Shown one piece after another: positions 1 through 7,869 of a stretch of 64,000 nt of DNA. This DNA is from Streptomyces griseus subsp. griseus (GTDB taxonomy: Bacteria; Actinomycetota; Actinomycetes; Streptomycetales; Streptomycetaceae): the NCBI RefSeq assembly GCF_003610995.1, contig NZ_CP032543.1, forward strand, positions 1,674,001-1,738,000, read 5' to 3'. The position numbers and the translations under genes were made by a program. Position 1 is the stretch's first letter, and the number at the start of each line of letters is the position of its first letter. The notes under the pieces are model-generated. The model ran no database searches and was not told where the DNA came from. It was given only the letters and a program-made list of their open reading frames with translations.

Positions 1-1322
1 CGGGTGCCGAGGTCTCCGACGAGACCATGGACCTGCGGATGGTCAGCGCCAAGGCGGACGATCCGGCGACCATCGTCTACACCTCCGGCACGACGGGCCG
101 TCCCAAGGGCTGTGTGCTCACCCACCGCAGCTTCTTCGCGGAGTGCGGCAACGTGGTGGAGCGGCTGAAGCCGCTGTTCCGTACGGGCGAGTGCTCGGTG
201 CTGCTGTTCCTGCCCGCCGCGCACGTCTTCGGCCGGCTGGTGGAGGTGGCCTCGGTGATGGCCCCGATCAAGCTCGGCTGCGTCCCGGACATCAAGAACC
301 TCACCGACGAGCTGGCCTCGTTCCGGCCGACGCTGATCCTGGGTGTCCCCCGGGTCTTCGAGAAGGTCTACAACGCGGCCCGCGCCAAGGCGCAGGCGGA
401 CGGCAAGGGCAGGATCTTCGACCGGGCCGCCGACACGGCGATCGCCTACAGCCGGGCGCTGTCCACCCCGCAGGGCCCCGCGCTCGGGCTGAAGCTCAAG
501 CACAGGCTCTTCGACAAGCTGGTCTTCGGCAAGCTGCGCGCGGTCCTGGGCGGCAGGGGCGAGTACGCGATCTCCGGGGGCGCCCCGCTGGGCGAGCGGC
601 TCGGCCACTTCTACCGGGGCATCGGCTTCACGGTCCTGGAGGGCTACGGCCTGACCGAGTCGTGCGCGGCCACCGCGTTCAACCCGTGGGACCGGCCGAA
701 GATCGGCACGGTCGGCCAGCCGCTGCCCGGCTCGGTGGTCCGGATCGCCGACGACGGTGAGGTGCTGCTCCACGGCGAGCACCTGTTCACCGGGTACTGG
801 AACAACGAGTCGGCGTCCGCCGAGGCACTGGCCGACGGCTGGTTCCACACGGGCGACATCGGCACCCTCGACGAGGACGGCTACCTCGCGATCACCGGCC
901 GCAAGAAGGAGATCATCGTCACGGCGGGCGGCAAGAACGTCGCCCCCGCGGTGATCGAGGACCGCATCCGCGCCCACGCCCTGGTCGCCGAGTGCATGGT
1001 CGTCGGCGACGGCCGCCCGTTCGTCGGCGCGCTGGTCACCCTGGACGAGGAGTTCCTGGGCCGCTGGGCCGAGGAGCACGGCAAGCCGGCCGGATCGACC
1101 GCCCTGTCGCTGCGCGAGGACGCGGAGCTGCTGGCCGAGGTGCAGCGGGCGGTGGACGACGGCAACGCGGCGGTCTCCAAGGCCGAGTCCGTACGCAAGT
1201 TCCGGATCCTGCCCGCCCAGTTCACCGAGGAGGCGGGCCACATCACGCCGTCACTGAAGCTGAAGCGGAATGTGGTGGCGAAGGACTTCGCGGACGAGGT
1301 GGAGTCGATCTACCGGGCCTGA
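1..1322 (+). CDS. Long-chain fatty acid--CoA ligase, C-terminal part (5' end outside window)
   Basis: The reading frame is open to the left edge, so the start lies upstream; an internal ATG at 27 is not a credible start because the frame continues before it. The protein is the adenylate-forming part of an AMP-dependent acyl-CoA synthetase: the phosphate-binding motif YTSGTTGRPKG is encoded just after position 78, GYGLTES (A5) near 640, and the hinge/A8-A10 region GRKKEIIVTAGGKN near 900, with a late conserved Lys in the SLKLKRN tail. The family activates fatty acids to acyl-AMP and then acyl-CoA in the cytoplasm, often at the membrane. The GRKKEII...FADEVESIY tail is typical of the FACS/FadD15-like group in actinobacteria. 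Substrate chain length cannot be read from the sequence. A strong hairpin follows the stop. Confidence 0.93.
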   Translation, partial: GAEVSDETMDLRMVSAKADDPATIVYTSGTTGRPKGCVLTHRSFFAECGNVVERLKPLFRTGECSVLLFLPAAHVFGRLVEVASVMAPIKLGCVPDIKNLTDELASFRPTLILGVPRVFEKVYNAARAKAQADGKGRIFDRAADTAIAYSRALSTPQGPALGLKLKHRLFDKLVFGKLRAVLGGRGEYAISGGAPLGERLGHFYRGIGFTVLEGYGLTESCAATAFNPWDRPKIGTVGQPLPGSVVRIADDGEVLLHGEHLFTGYWNNESASAEALADGWFHTGDIGTLDEDGYLAITGRKKEIIVTAGGKNVAPAVIEDRIRAHALVAECMVVGDGRPFVGALVTLDEEFLGRWAEEHGKPAGSTALSLREDAELLAEVQRAVDDGNAAVSKAESVRKFRILPAQFTEEAGHITPSLKLKRNVVAKDFADEVESIYRA

Positions 1323-1336
1323 GCGTTACGCGCACG

Positions 1337-1369
1337 AAGGGGCCCGCGCCATGATGGCGCGGGCCCCTT
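1337..1369. terminator. Intrinsic hairpin terminator between convergent genes
   Basis: A perfect 14-bp inverted repeat (AAGGGGCCCGCGCC and its complement) around a 5-nt loop ATGAT lies 14 nt after the ligase stop codon. It can serve the ligase and, from the other side, the convergent glycosyltransferase. There is no T tract, which is usual for Streptomyces terminators. Confidence 0.8.
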
Positions 1370-1376
1370 CGGCGTA

Positions 1377-1466
1377 CTCACCGCAGCGTGTTCCTCTGCG
1401 TCCTCACAGCAGCGTGCTCCTGCGTCCTCACAGCAGCGTGTTCTTCTCCGCACTCACAGCAGCGTC
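1377..1466. repeat. Short tandem repeat at the 3' end of the glycosyltransferase gene
   Basis: Four copies of a 14-nt motif, CTCACAGCAGCGTG or a one-base variant, begin at 1377, 1403, 1427 and 1453, so the period is 24-26 bp. The last copy contains the reverse complement of the glycosyltransferase's final codons and stop (ACG CTG CTG TGA). The array therefore looks like an outward duplication of the gene end towards the terminator. Confidence 0.8.
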
Positions 1467-2596
1467 TTGAGCTTCTCCGCCAGCAGGTCCCAGCGCCACT
1501 TCTCCTCGACCCAGGCCCGGCCCCGCTCCCCCATCCGCTGTCGCAGCTCCGGATCGCCGAGCAGCGTCACGATCCGGTCCGCCGACTCCTCGGCGCTGCC
1601 GCCGCGCACCACCCACCCGGTCTCGCCGTCCAGCACCGCGTCCGGAGCGCCGCCCGAGTCCCCGGCCACCACCGGGAGTCCGGTCGCGGACGCCTCCAGG
1701 TAGACGATCCCGAGCCCCTCCACGTCGAGCCCCCGCCGCCTCGTCCGGCACGGCATGGCGAAGACGTCCCCGGCCCCGTAGTGCGCGGGCAGCTCCGCCC
1801 ACGGCACGGGCCCGGTGAACCGCACCGAGTCCTGCACCCCGGTCTCCACCGCGAGCCGCTCCAGGTCCTTGGCGTACGGGCCGCCGCCCACGATCAGCAG
1901 CACCGCGTCCGGGATCTGCGCCAGGATCGCGGGCATGGCCAGGATCAGCGTGTCCTGGCCCTTGCGCGGCACCAGCCGCGAGACGCAGACGACGACGGGC
2001 CGGTCGGAGAGGCCGAGGCGGGCGCGGACGCGGTCGCCTCCGGAGGCCGGGTGGAAGGTCTTCTCGTCGACGCCCGGCGGCAGTTGCACCATGCGGGCGG
2101 CCGCGTCCGGGGTGAGGGCGGCGGCGATCCGGGAGCGGGTGTACTCACCCAGATAGGTGATCGTGTCCGTGGACTCACCGATCCTCCGCAGCAGCTGCCG
2201 GGAGGCGGGCAGCTGGGCCCACCCGGCCTCGTGCCCGTGGGTGGTGGCCACCAGCCGCTCCGCGCCCGCGCGGCGCAGCGCCGGGGCCATCAGGCCGAGC
2301 GGGGCGGCGGCGCCGAACCAGACGGAGGTGCAGCCGTGTTCCCTCAGCAGGGCGGTGGCCCGCCGGGTGACGCGCGGGGTCGGCAGCAGCATCGTCGTCC
2401 GGTCGCGGACCACGATGAACGGCTGCTCGGCGTCGAAGGCGGCGGTGGCCGCCGCGCCCTCCTCGCCGCGCTTCCAGGTGGAGGCGTAGACGACGACCCG
2501 GTCGGGGTCCAGGCGCAGCGCCATGTTGTGCAGGAACGCCTGGATGCCACCGGGACGGGGCGGGAAGTCGTTGGTCACGATCAGGGTCTTGTCCAT
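1454..2596 (-). CDS. GT4-family glycosyltransferase (PimB-like mannosyltransferase candidate)
   Basis: A 380-residue GT-B glycosyltransferase. The N-terminus TLIVTNDFPPRPGGIQ is the acceptor-side glycine loop typical of PimB/PimB'-like enzymes. The C-terminal nucleotide-sugar half carries VCVSRLVPRKGQD and the E-x7-E type motif EGLGIVYLEA. I start at ATG 2596 (MDKTLIVTNDF) because homologues begin close to this strand and the 16 codons upstream look non-coding. Actinobacterial relatives transfer mannose from GDP-mannose to phosphatidylinositol mannosides at the cytoplasmic face of the membrane. Specificity here is an inference from the N-terminal motif. It is divergent from the GT87-like gene, with about 100 bp between the two starts, and its 3' end carries a tandem repeat. 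Confidence 0.88.
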   Translation of the reverse strand: MDKTLIVTNDFPPRPGGIQAFLHNMALRLDPDRVVVYASTWKRGEEGAAATAAFDAEQPFIVVRDRTTMLLPTPRVTRRATALLREHGCTSVWFGAAAPLGLMAPALRRAGAERLVATTHGHEAGWAQLPASRQLLRRIGESTDTITYLGEYTRSRIAAALTPDAAARMVQLPPGVDEKTFHPASGGDRVRARLGLSDRPVVVCVSRLVPRKGQDTLILAMPAILAQIPDAVLLIVGGGPYAKDLERLAVETGVQDSVRFTGPVPWAELPAHYGAGDVFAMPCRTRRRGLDVEGLGIVYLEASATGLPVVAGDSGGAPDAVLDGETGWVVRGGSAEESADRIVTLLGDPELRQRMGERGRAWVEEKWRWDLLAEKLKTLL

Positions 2597-2699
2597 CGCG
2601 GCTGACAGTACCGAACGGCCGCGCTTCACGGCCCACGCCCTCACCCCCGGGCATCATGGGCCGCCGGACGAGGGCCGGAGACGATCCAGGGCGGCGGCG

Positions 2700-3944
2700 A
2701 TGACCGGGCGGACACGCATGGGCGCGGGGCTCCTGCCCTGCGCGGTCTGGGCGCTGACCCGGGCGGCGCTGCTGCTCTGGGTGTGCGGGGTGCTCACCCT
2801 GGGCGGCCTCGATGTCACGGTGGACGTGTCGGTGATCTACCGGGGCTGGTACGAGACGCTGCTGACCGGCACGTACCCGCTGGACGACGTCACCTGGCAG
2901 TACCCGCCGGGTGCCGCCCTCGCGATCCTCTCCCCCGCCCTGCTGCCCTTCTGGGGGTACGCGAGCGCCTTCTACGCCCTGGTGCTGCTCTGCGACGCGC
3001 TGGTGTTCGGGCTGCTGCTGTACGCGGGCCGGCGGCCGGGGATGCGGGCGGCGGGGGCGTGGGTGTGGGTCGTGGGGGTGCCGCTGCTGGGGCCGACCGT
3101 GTACGCCCGGTACGACCTGATGGTGACGGCGGTCGCGGTGGCGGCGCTGCTGGCGGGGGTGCGCCATCCGAAGGTGCTGGGGGCGCTGGCCGCGTTCGGG
3201 GCGCTGCTGAAGGTGTGGCCGGCGCTGGTGCTGGTGGGGGTCCGGCGGGGGCGGCCGACCCGGGCGGCCTGGTCGGCGGCGGCGCTGACGGCGGCCGGTC
3301 TCGGTGCGGGCTTCGCGCTGTGGATGCCGGGGGCGTATGCGTTCCTGGCCTTCCAGCGGGACCGGGGGCTGGAGATCGAGTCGCTGGGGGCGCTGTACTT
3401 CCATCTCGCCCGGCACGCCGGCTGGGAGGGGCGGGTGGAGCTGCACTACGGCTCCATGGAGTTCCTCGGCCCGCAGGTGGGGCCGGTCTCGACGCTGATG
3501 CTGGGGCTGGCCGTGCTCGCGCTGGGCTGGCTGCTGGTGTGGCGGCTGCGGGCCCGGACGTTCGCCGCCCACACCCCGGCGCAGGCCGCGTTCACGGCGG
3601 TGCTGCTGTTCACCACGACGAGCCGGGTGATCAGCCCGCAGTACGTGGTGTGGCTGGTCGGTCTCGCGGCGGTCTGCCTGGCGTTCCGGGGCGGCGGGAT
3701 GGTGCGGCCCGCCGTGCTGGTGGTGCTGGCGGCGGGGGTGACGGTGCTGGAGTTCCCGGTGTACTTCGCCGAGGTGGTGGCGAGCGACGCGTCGGGCGTG
3801 GCGCTCCTCCTCGTACGGAACGGGCTGCTGGTGGCCGCCTCGCTGCTGGCCGCGCGCCGGCTGTGGCGGGAGACGGTGCCGGGGGCGCGGCGGTCCGGGG
3901 CGGACCCGGCCCGGGGGGATCAGCCGAGCCGGGTGCTCAGGTAG
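2700..3944 (+). CDS. GT87-like polytopic membrane glycosyltransferase (DUF2029 type)
   Basis: A 414-residue protein with about 9-11 predicted hydrophobic helices and little soluble sequence. Near the N-terminus, after the first helix, it has a conserved acidic stretch DVSVIYRGWYETL followed by WQYPPGAA and later YARYDLM, the pattern of polyprenyl-phosphate-dependent mannosyltransferases of the GT87/DUF2029 group. Such enzymes work at the outer face of the membrane. I chose ATG 2700 (MTGRTRMGAG); the frame is open further upstream, but that stretch reads into the divergent gene's start region. Its last 25 bp overlap the convergent downstream gene. Acceptor and donor are unknown. Confidence 0.8.
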   Translation: MTGRTRMGAGLLPCAVWALTRAALLLWVCGVLTLGGLDVTVDVSVIYRGWYETLLTGTYPLDDVTWQYPPGAALAILSPALLPFWGYASAFYALVLLCDALVFGLLLYAGRRPGMRAAGAWVWVVGVPLLGPTVYARYDLMVTAVAVAALLAGVRHPKVLGALAAFGALLKVWPALVLVGVRRGRPTRAAWSAAALTAAGLGAGFALWMPGAYAFLAFQRDRGLEIESLGALYFHLARHAGWEGRVELHYGSMEFLGPQVGPVSTLMLGLAVLALGWLLVWRLRARTFAAHTPAQAAFTAVLLFTTTSRVISPQYVVWLVGLAAVCLAFRGGGMVRPAVLVVLAAGVTVLEFPVYFAEVVASDASGVALLLVRNGLLVAASLLAARRLWRETVPGARRSGADPARGDQPSRVLR

Positions 3945-5185
3945 TCGCGCCAGTCGGCGGTGAACTGCTCGGGCGTCGTGCCGAGGACCGATCCCAGCGC
4001 CTGCTCCACCGCCCCGTCCCGCCCGGGATGGGCCCCCACAGCGGCGTAGAAGGCGGTGAGCTTCTCGTCGCCCCACCGCTCCGCGATGAGCTCGCAGGCC
4101 ATCCAGGCGCTCTCGTAGGCCCGCGCCAGCTCGGCCGGGTCGCCGTCGAAGCCGAAGTCCTTGTCGACGGGGAGTTCGGCGGGTACGTCACCGGCCCGGA
4201 CCGCGCCCGTCAGCTCCGGGGCGATGAGGTCGGGGGTGCGGTCCTCGCCCCGGTAGGCGGCCCAGTCGGCGAAGCCCTCGGAGAGCCAGACGGGGGTGGC
4301 CGCGGAGGTGCTGGTCCGGGTGGCGACATGGGTCGTCTCATGGGTCAGGACGACCCGCTGGCCGAAGCTGCCGAGTGAGCCGTACGCCTGCGGGTTGACG
4401 ATGACCCGGTCCGCGAGGGCGGGCCGCTTCCCGGGGGTGCCGGCCTCGCCCGTGGTGACGGCGGCGATCCCCCGGTAGCTGGACTCCGTGGCGCCCAGCA
4501 GCCCCGCCATGGACTCCACGGAGTCCGGGACGAGGACGACCACCCGGCGCGCCCAGGACTGCGGCCAGGCGTCGGAGACGGCCGGTACGGCGAGGTCCAC
4601 GGTGTCGGCGACCTGGCGCAGCTCCTCCTCGGGCCGTCCGACGCCCAGGACGAGGCTGTGGGCGCCCCGGACGACCTCCACCTCCCCCTGGTGCCAGAGC
4701 TGGTCGGAGGCGCCCTCGGCGGGCCGGTCGGCGCTGACGTACCACCGCTCGCCGTCCCGCATCAGCTCCAGGGTGCGGCGGGTGGTGACGGGCGCGGTGT
4801 CGTACCCCGTGATCCGGTAGCGCAGCTCCACCTCGGCGGTGGCCCAGTCGCCGTCCTCCTCGGTGATGCCCTTCACCTCGTACGTCCACGACTTCAGGGG
4901 TACGTCGGCGAGGTTGGCCAGTTCCGTGCGCTGGGCGGCCCGCAGCTTCGCGGCGTCGGGGGCGAGGGTGTCGAGGTAGCCCGCCGGGTCCCGGGCGAGG
5001 ACGGCGGCGGCGCGGCGCTCCAGGGTGGCGTCGATCTCGCGGACGGTGAGGGAGGCGGCGACATCCCCTTGGGCGGCCGGGGCCGTGCAGGCGGAGGCGG
5101 TCAGCAGGGCGGCGAGCACCAGGCCCGCCGCACGCCGCCACCGCCGAGGGCGTCTCCCTCGCGCACCACGTCCTCGTACGGCCAC
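3920..5185 (-). CDS. Secreted HExxH (gluzincin-like) putative metallopeptidase
   Basis: A 421-residue exported protein. The N-terminus is Arg-rich, then hydrophobic (GLVLAALLTASAC), giving a signal peptide with a poor lipobox at Cys33. Residues ~45-180 look like a SnoaL/NTF2-type stalk (paired Leu/Ala helices, then strands such as WTYEVKGI and WYVSADRP). The C-terminal half carries HETTH at about 282-286 and SEGFADW with Glu at about 303, the zinc-binding HExxH + E arrangement of the peptidase MA clan. All expected ligands and the catalytic Glu are present. The start is GTG. No activity or substrate is known to me for this family. The gene overlaps the convergent membrane protein by 25 bp. 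Confidence 0.78.
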   Translation of the reverse strand: MAVRGRGARGRRPRRWRRAAGLVLAALLTASACTAPAAQGDVAASLTVREIDATLERRAAAVLARDPAGYLDTLAPDAAKLRAAQRTELANLADVPLKSWTYEVKGITEEDGDWATAEVELRYRITGYDTAPVTTRRTLELMRDGERWYVSADRPAEGASDQLWHQGEVEVVRGAHSLVLGVGRPEEELRQVADTVDLAVPAVSDAWPQSWARRVVVLVPDSVESMAGLLGATESSYRGIAAVTTGEAGTPGKRPALADRVIVNPQAYGSLGSFGQRVVLTHETTHVATRTSTSAATPVWLSEGFADWAAYRGEDRTPDLIAPELTGAVRAGDVPAELPVDKDFGFDGDPAELARAYESAWMACELIAERWGDEKLTAFYAAVGAHPGRDGAVEQALGSVLGTTPEQFTADWRDYLSTRLG

Positions 5186-5248
5186 CCTGCCGATCGTACG
5201 GTCAGATCCGGGCGGACGGTCGGCCGGGCGGCCTGATCCGGGCGGTGG

Positions 5249-6277
5249 TCAGATCCGGGTGACCGAGGAGACGGGCATCATGCCGACGGGGTCGTAGCGG
5301 ATCGGGGCGCCCGGATAGGGGGCGTGGATGACCTGGCCGTTGCCGACGTACATGGCGATGTGGCTGGCGTCGGCGCGGTAGGCGACCAGGTCGCCGGGCT
5401 GGGCCTGGGAGAGGGGCACCATGCGGCCCGCGTACCGCTGGGCCTGCGAGGTGCGGGGCAGGCTCACCCCGGCCTGGGCGTAGGCCCACTGCATGAGGCC
5501 GGAGCAGTCGAAGCCGGAGGGCCCGTTGGCGCCCCACACGTACGGCTTGCCGAGCGCCTGGCGGACGGCGGCCACGGCGGACATCGCCCGGGCGGAGCCG
5601 GGGGCGACGCCGGAGAGGTCGGGGGCGCCGTCGCGGCCGGAGCGGGAGGCCCGCTCGAAGGAGGCGCGGTCCTCGGCGGGCAGGGAGTTGAGCAGTTGCC
5701 GGGCCTGGCGGAGCTTGGCCTCGACGGATCTCTTGTGGCGGGTCACGGCGGCCCGGTTGCGCTCCAGCTCGGCGAGGGCGCGGTTGGCCTCGGCGCGGGT
5801 CTGGGCGACGCCCCGCTGGGCGCGGCGGAGCTTGTCCAGGGTGAGCGTCTGGCGGACACCGGCCCGGTCGAGGGCGGCGGCCCGCTCCAGGTAGGTGTCC
5901 GGGTCGGAGGAGAGCAGGAGGGCGAGCGCCGGGTCGATGGAGCCGGTGCGGTACTGGGCACCCGCCATCGCGCCGAGGGAGTTGCGCATCCGGTTGATGG
6001 CCTCCTGGCCGCGGGCCGTCGCGTCCTGGGCGCGGTCCGCCTCGCCACGCAGCCGCTCCACCCGCTCCCCGGCCTCGTTGTAGCGCTCGGTGGCCTGCTC
6101 GGCCTCGCCGTGGAGCCGGTCGACGGCCGCCTTGGCGCTCTCGCGGGTGTCCTTGGGGTCGGCGCTCGCGGGGGCTCCGGTCAGGGTCGCGGCCGCGGTG
6201 GCGGCGGCCGCCGTGACGACCGTGACGCGGACGCCCCGATGGAGGCCGGACTGGGTGGGACGGCGATGGGACACCAC
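5249..6277 (-). CDS. Secreted NlpC/P60 cell-wall hydrolase with coiled coil (copy 1)
   Basis: A 342-residue exported peptidoglycan hydrolase of the D,L-endopeptidase (RipA/CwlO-like) type. After a signal peptide ending near ASA-DPK comes an extended Glu/Arg-rich coiled coil (about 45-210), then the NlpC/P60 domain with catalytic Cys in GFDCSGLMQWAY, His in ASHIAMYVG and the third polar position in IHAPYPG. I move the start from GTG 6289 to GTG 6277: the Shine-Dalgarno GGAAGGA abuts the first GTG but sits about 12 nt from the second, and the product then begins VSHRRP like its paralogue. It lies directly downstream of copy 2, with a strong terminator between the two. Such enzymes cleave stem peptides during growth and separation. 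Confidence 0.9.
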   Translation of the reverse strand: MVSHRRPTQSGLHRGVRVTVVTAAAATAAATLTGAPASADPKDTRESAKAAVDRLHGEAEQATERYNEAGERVERLRGEADRAQDATARGQEAINRMRNSLGAMAGAQYRTGSIDPALALLLSSDPDTYLERAAALDRAGVRQTLTLDKLRRAQRGVAQTRAEANRALAELERNRAAVTRHKRSVEAKLRQARQLLNSLPAEDRASFERASRSGRDGAPDLSGVAPGSARAMSAVAAVRQALGKPYVWGANGPSGFDCSGLMQWAYAQAGVSLPRTSQAQRYAGRMVPLSQAQPGDLVAYRADASHIAMYVGNGQVIHAPYPGAPIRYDPVGMMPVSSVTRI

Positions 6278-6443
6278 AGGAAGCCGCACTTCCTTCCGCT
6301 GACGCAGTTGACGCAGGAACGCGCGGCGCCCGGCCGCCCGGGACGGGCGGACCGATGAGCGGGAGCCGCACAGCAGCCAGACAGTAATCGGCCGACTACC
6401 GGGCGGCCAAAGACCTCGCCGGTGGCGGAAGGGGCGTCGAACG

Positions 6444-6485
6444 GCCCTGCCCCGCCGGTGACCTCGGTCTCCGGCGGGGCAGGGC
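6444..6485 (-). terminator. Terminator of the upstream NlpC/P60 gene
   Basis: Perfect 15-bp inverted repeat (arm GCCCTGCCCCGCCGG) with a 12-nt loop, 57 nt after the stop of the 6543-7577 gene. It separates the two hydrolase paralogues into different transcripts. Confidence 0.85.
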
Positions 6486-6542
6486 GTCAGCGTGGGGTGG
6501 GGCGATTCCCTCGTTCGGGCGTCGCTCCGGGCGGGCGTGGCG

Positions 6543-7577
6543 TCAGATGCGGACGCCGAACTGGAAGGTGCCCATGTAGTCCATCGACTCGTAGCGGACG
6601 ACGGTGCCCGGCTTCGGGGCGTGCAGGATCTGGTTGTTGCCGGCGTAGAAGCCGACGTGCGACAGGCCGTTGAAGAAGACGAGGTCGCCCGGCTTGAGCT
6701 GCCCGCGGCCGATCTTCACTCCGTCGTTCTGCTGGGTGTACGTGGTCCGGCTGATGTTGACACCGGCCTGGGCGAAGGCCCACTGGGTCAGCCCGGAGCA
6801 GTCGTAGGAGTTGGGGCCCGAGCCGCCGGAGACGTACGGCTTGCCGAGCTGGGTGGCGGCGGCGGAGAGGGCGGCGGCGCCACGGTTGGAGGCGGGGGCC
6901 TCGTTACCGAGCTGGACGCGGTCGCTGGTGGCGCGGCTGGCGCGGTTCTTCGCCTCTTCCTCCTGGGCGATCTTCGCCCGCTCGGCGGCGGTCAGGCTGT
7001 TGAGCAGCCGCTGCGCGTCGGCCAGCTTGCCCTGGTACTTCTTCTTGTTCTCGCCGAGCTGCTTGCGGACGTCGGCGAGGTCGCCGAGCTTGTCCTGGGC
7101 TTCCTTGCGCTGCTGGGCGAGGGTGCGCTGCTTGGCCTGGATCTTCTGCAGCGACTCCGTCTGCTTGACCGTCAGCTGGTCGAGTGCGGAGGCCTGGTCG
7201 AGGAAGCTGTCCGGGTCCGAGGCGAGGAAGAGCGCGACCGAGGGGTCGATACCGCCGGAGCGGTACTGCGCGGTGGCGATCGAACCCAGCTCGCCGCGCA
7301 GGTCGTTGAGCTCGTCCTGCCCGCGGGCGACCTTGTCCTGCAGCGCGTCGACCTGCTTCTTGAGCTTGTCCTGCTGCTCCTTGGCCCCGTTGTACTTCTC
7401 GGTGGCGGCCTCGGCCTCGTGGTAGAGCTTGTCGACCTTCGCCTTGACCTCGTTCTTGGTCGGCTTGGGGTCGGCGTGGGCGGCCTGGGAGGTCAGGGCC
7501 ACGGCCGCAGCGGCGGTCGCGGTGAGCACGGTCACGCGGGTGCGGCTCGGCTGCTTGGGACGACGGTGGGACGCCAC
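6543..7577 (-). CDS. Secreted NlpC/P60 cell-wall hydrolase with coiled coil (copy 2)
   Basis: A 344-residue paralogue of the neighbouring gene with the same plan: signal peptide ending at about AHA-DPK, long Lys/Glu/Gln-rich coiled coil (about 45-215), then NlpC/P60 with catalytic Cys in YDCSGLTQWAF, His in LSHVGFYAG and ILHAPKPG. I start at GTG 7577 (MASHRRPKQ), preceded by AAGGAG at a normal distance; the 24 codons upstream in the frame belong to the leader. The coiled coil of relatives keeps the enzyme inactive until engaged by a partner. A promoter and a structured leader of about 130 nt precede it (separate entries), so unlike copy 1 it is likely to be controlled post-initiation. Confidence 0.92.
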   Translation of the reverse strand: MASHRRPKQPSRTRVTVLTATAAAAVALTSQAAHADPKPTKNEVKAKVDKLYHEAEAATEKYNGAKEQQDKLKKQVDALQDKVARGQDELNDLRGELGSIATAQYRSGGIDPSVALFLASDPDSFLDQASALDQLTVKQTESLQKIQAKQRTLAQQRKEAQDKLGDLADVRKQLGENKKKYQGKLADAQRLLNSLTAAERAKIAQEEEAKNRASRATSDRVQLGNEAPASNRGAAALSAAATQLGKPYVSGGSGPNSYDCSGLTQWAFAQAGVNISRTTYTQQNDGVKIGRGQLKPGDLVFFNGLSHVGFYAGNNQILHAPKPGTVVRYESMDYMGTFQFGVRI

Positions 7578-7595
7578 GAAGGCGAGCTCCTTCTT

Positions 7596-7713
7596 CCTCG
7601 AGCCGCCTACCGGGCTTGTGGGGGATGGGATCCCCGGCTCCGTGCGCATGACGGACTAGGCGGTTCCTTCACTGCCACCCCGGATGGGTGATCAACCGTG
7701 CGAAGGTTCGAGG
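7596..7713 (-). promoter_or_regulatory. Structured leader upstream of NlpC/P60 gene; candidate c-di-AMP (ydaO-type) riboswitch
   Basis: Seen: the transcript leader is closed by complementary ends (CCUCGA near 7713 with UCGAGG near 7596), contains hairpins GGGGAU/AUCCCC and CACCC/GGGUG, and has GGAACCGCC in the 5' half and CCCGGUAGGCGG just before the ribosome-binding site. The segments UAGGCGG and CCGCCUA can also pair, which would give two exclusive folds. Known: ydaO-type riboswitches carry GGAACC and a terminal GUAGGCG-like segment and control cell-wall hydrolase genes in Streptomyces. Against: the internal GGGUGAAUC and GACAGCUAAC motifs are not recognisable. I am fairly sure of a structured leader and unsure of the class. 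Confidence 0.45.
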
Positions 7714-7717
7714 CCTG

Positions 7718-7747
7718 ACCATAGTGACCCTCTTGTGATCAGTTCAA
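7718..7747 (-). promoter_or_regulatory. Promoter of the NlpC/P60 leader transcript
   Basis: On the minus strand, TTGAAC (7742-7747), an 18-bp spacer and TATGGT (7718-7723) form a good vegetative-type promoter. The predicted start near 7711 coincides with the base of the closing stem of the leader. Confidence 0.6.
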
Positions 7748-7869
7748 ATCCTCACCGGATTTTTCTTGTCACACCAGGCACTTCTTTACTCTCACCGAAC
7801 CACGCGTAGCGGTGACTTGACGGTACGTTCCCAAAAATCCGGCATGCCACACATGGCGCACATCTGCGC

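Noticed and set aside
2175..4076. 633-residue minus-strand open frame
   Set aside because: Crosses the GT87-like gene, a start region and part of the glycosyltransferase; Arg/Pro/His-rich shadow.
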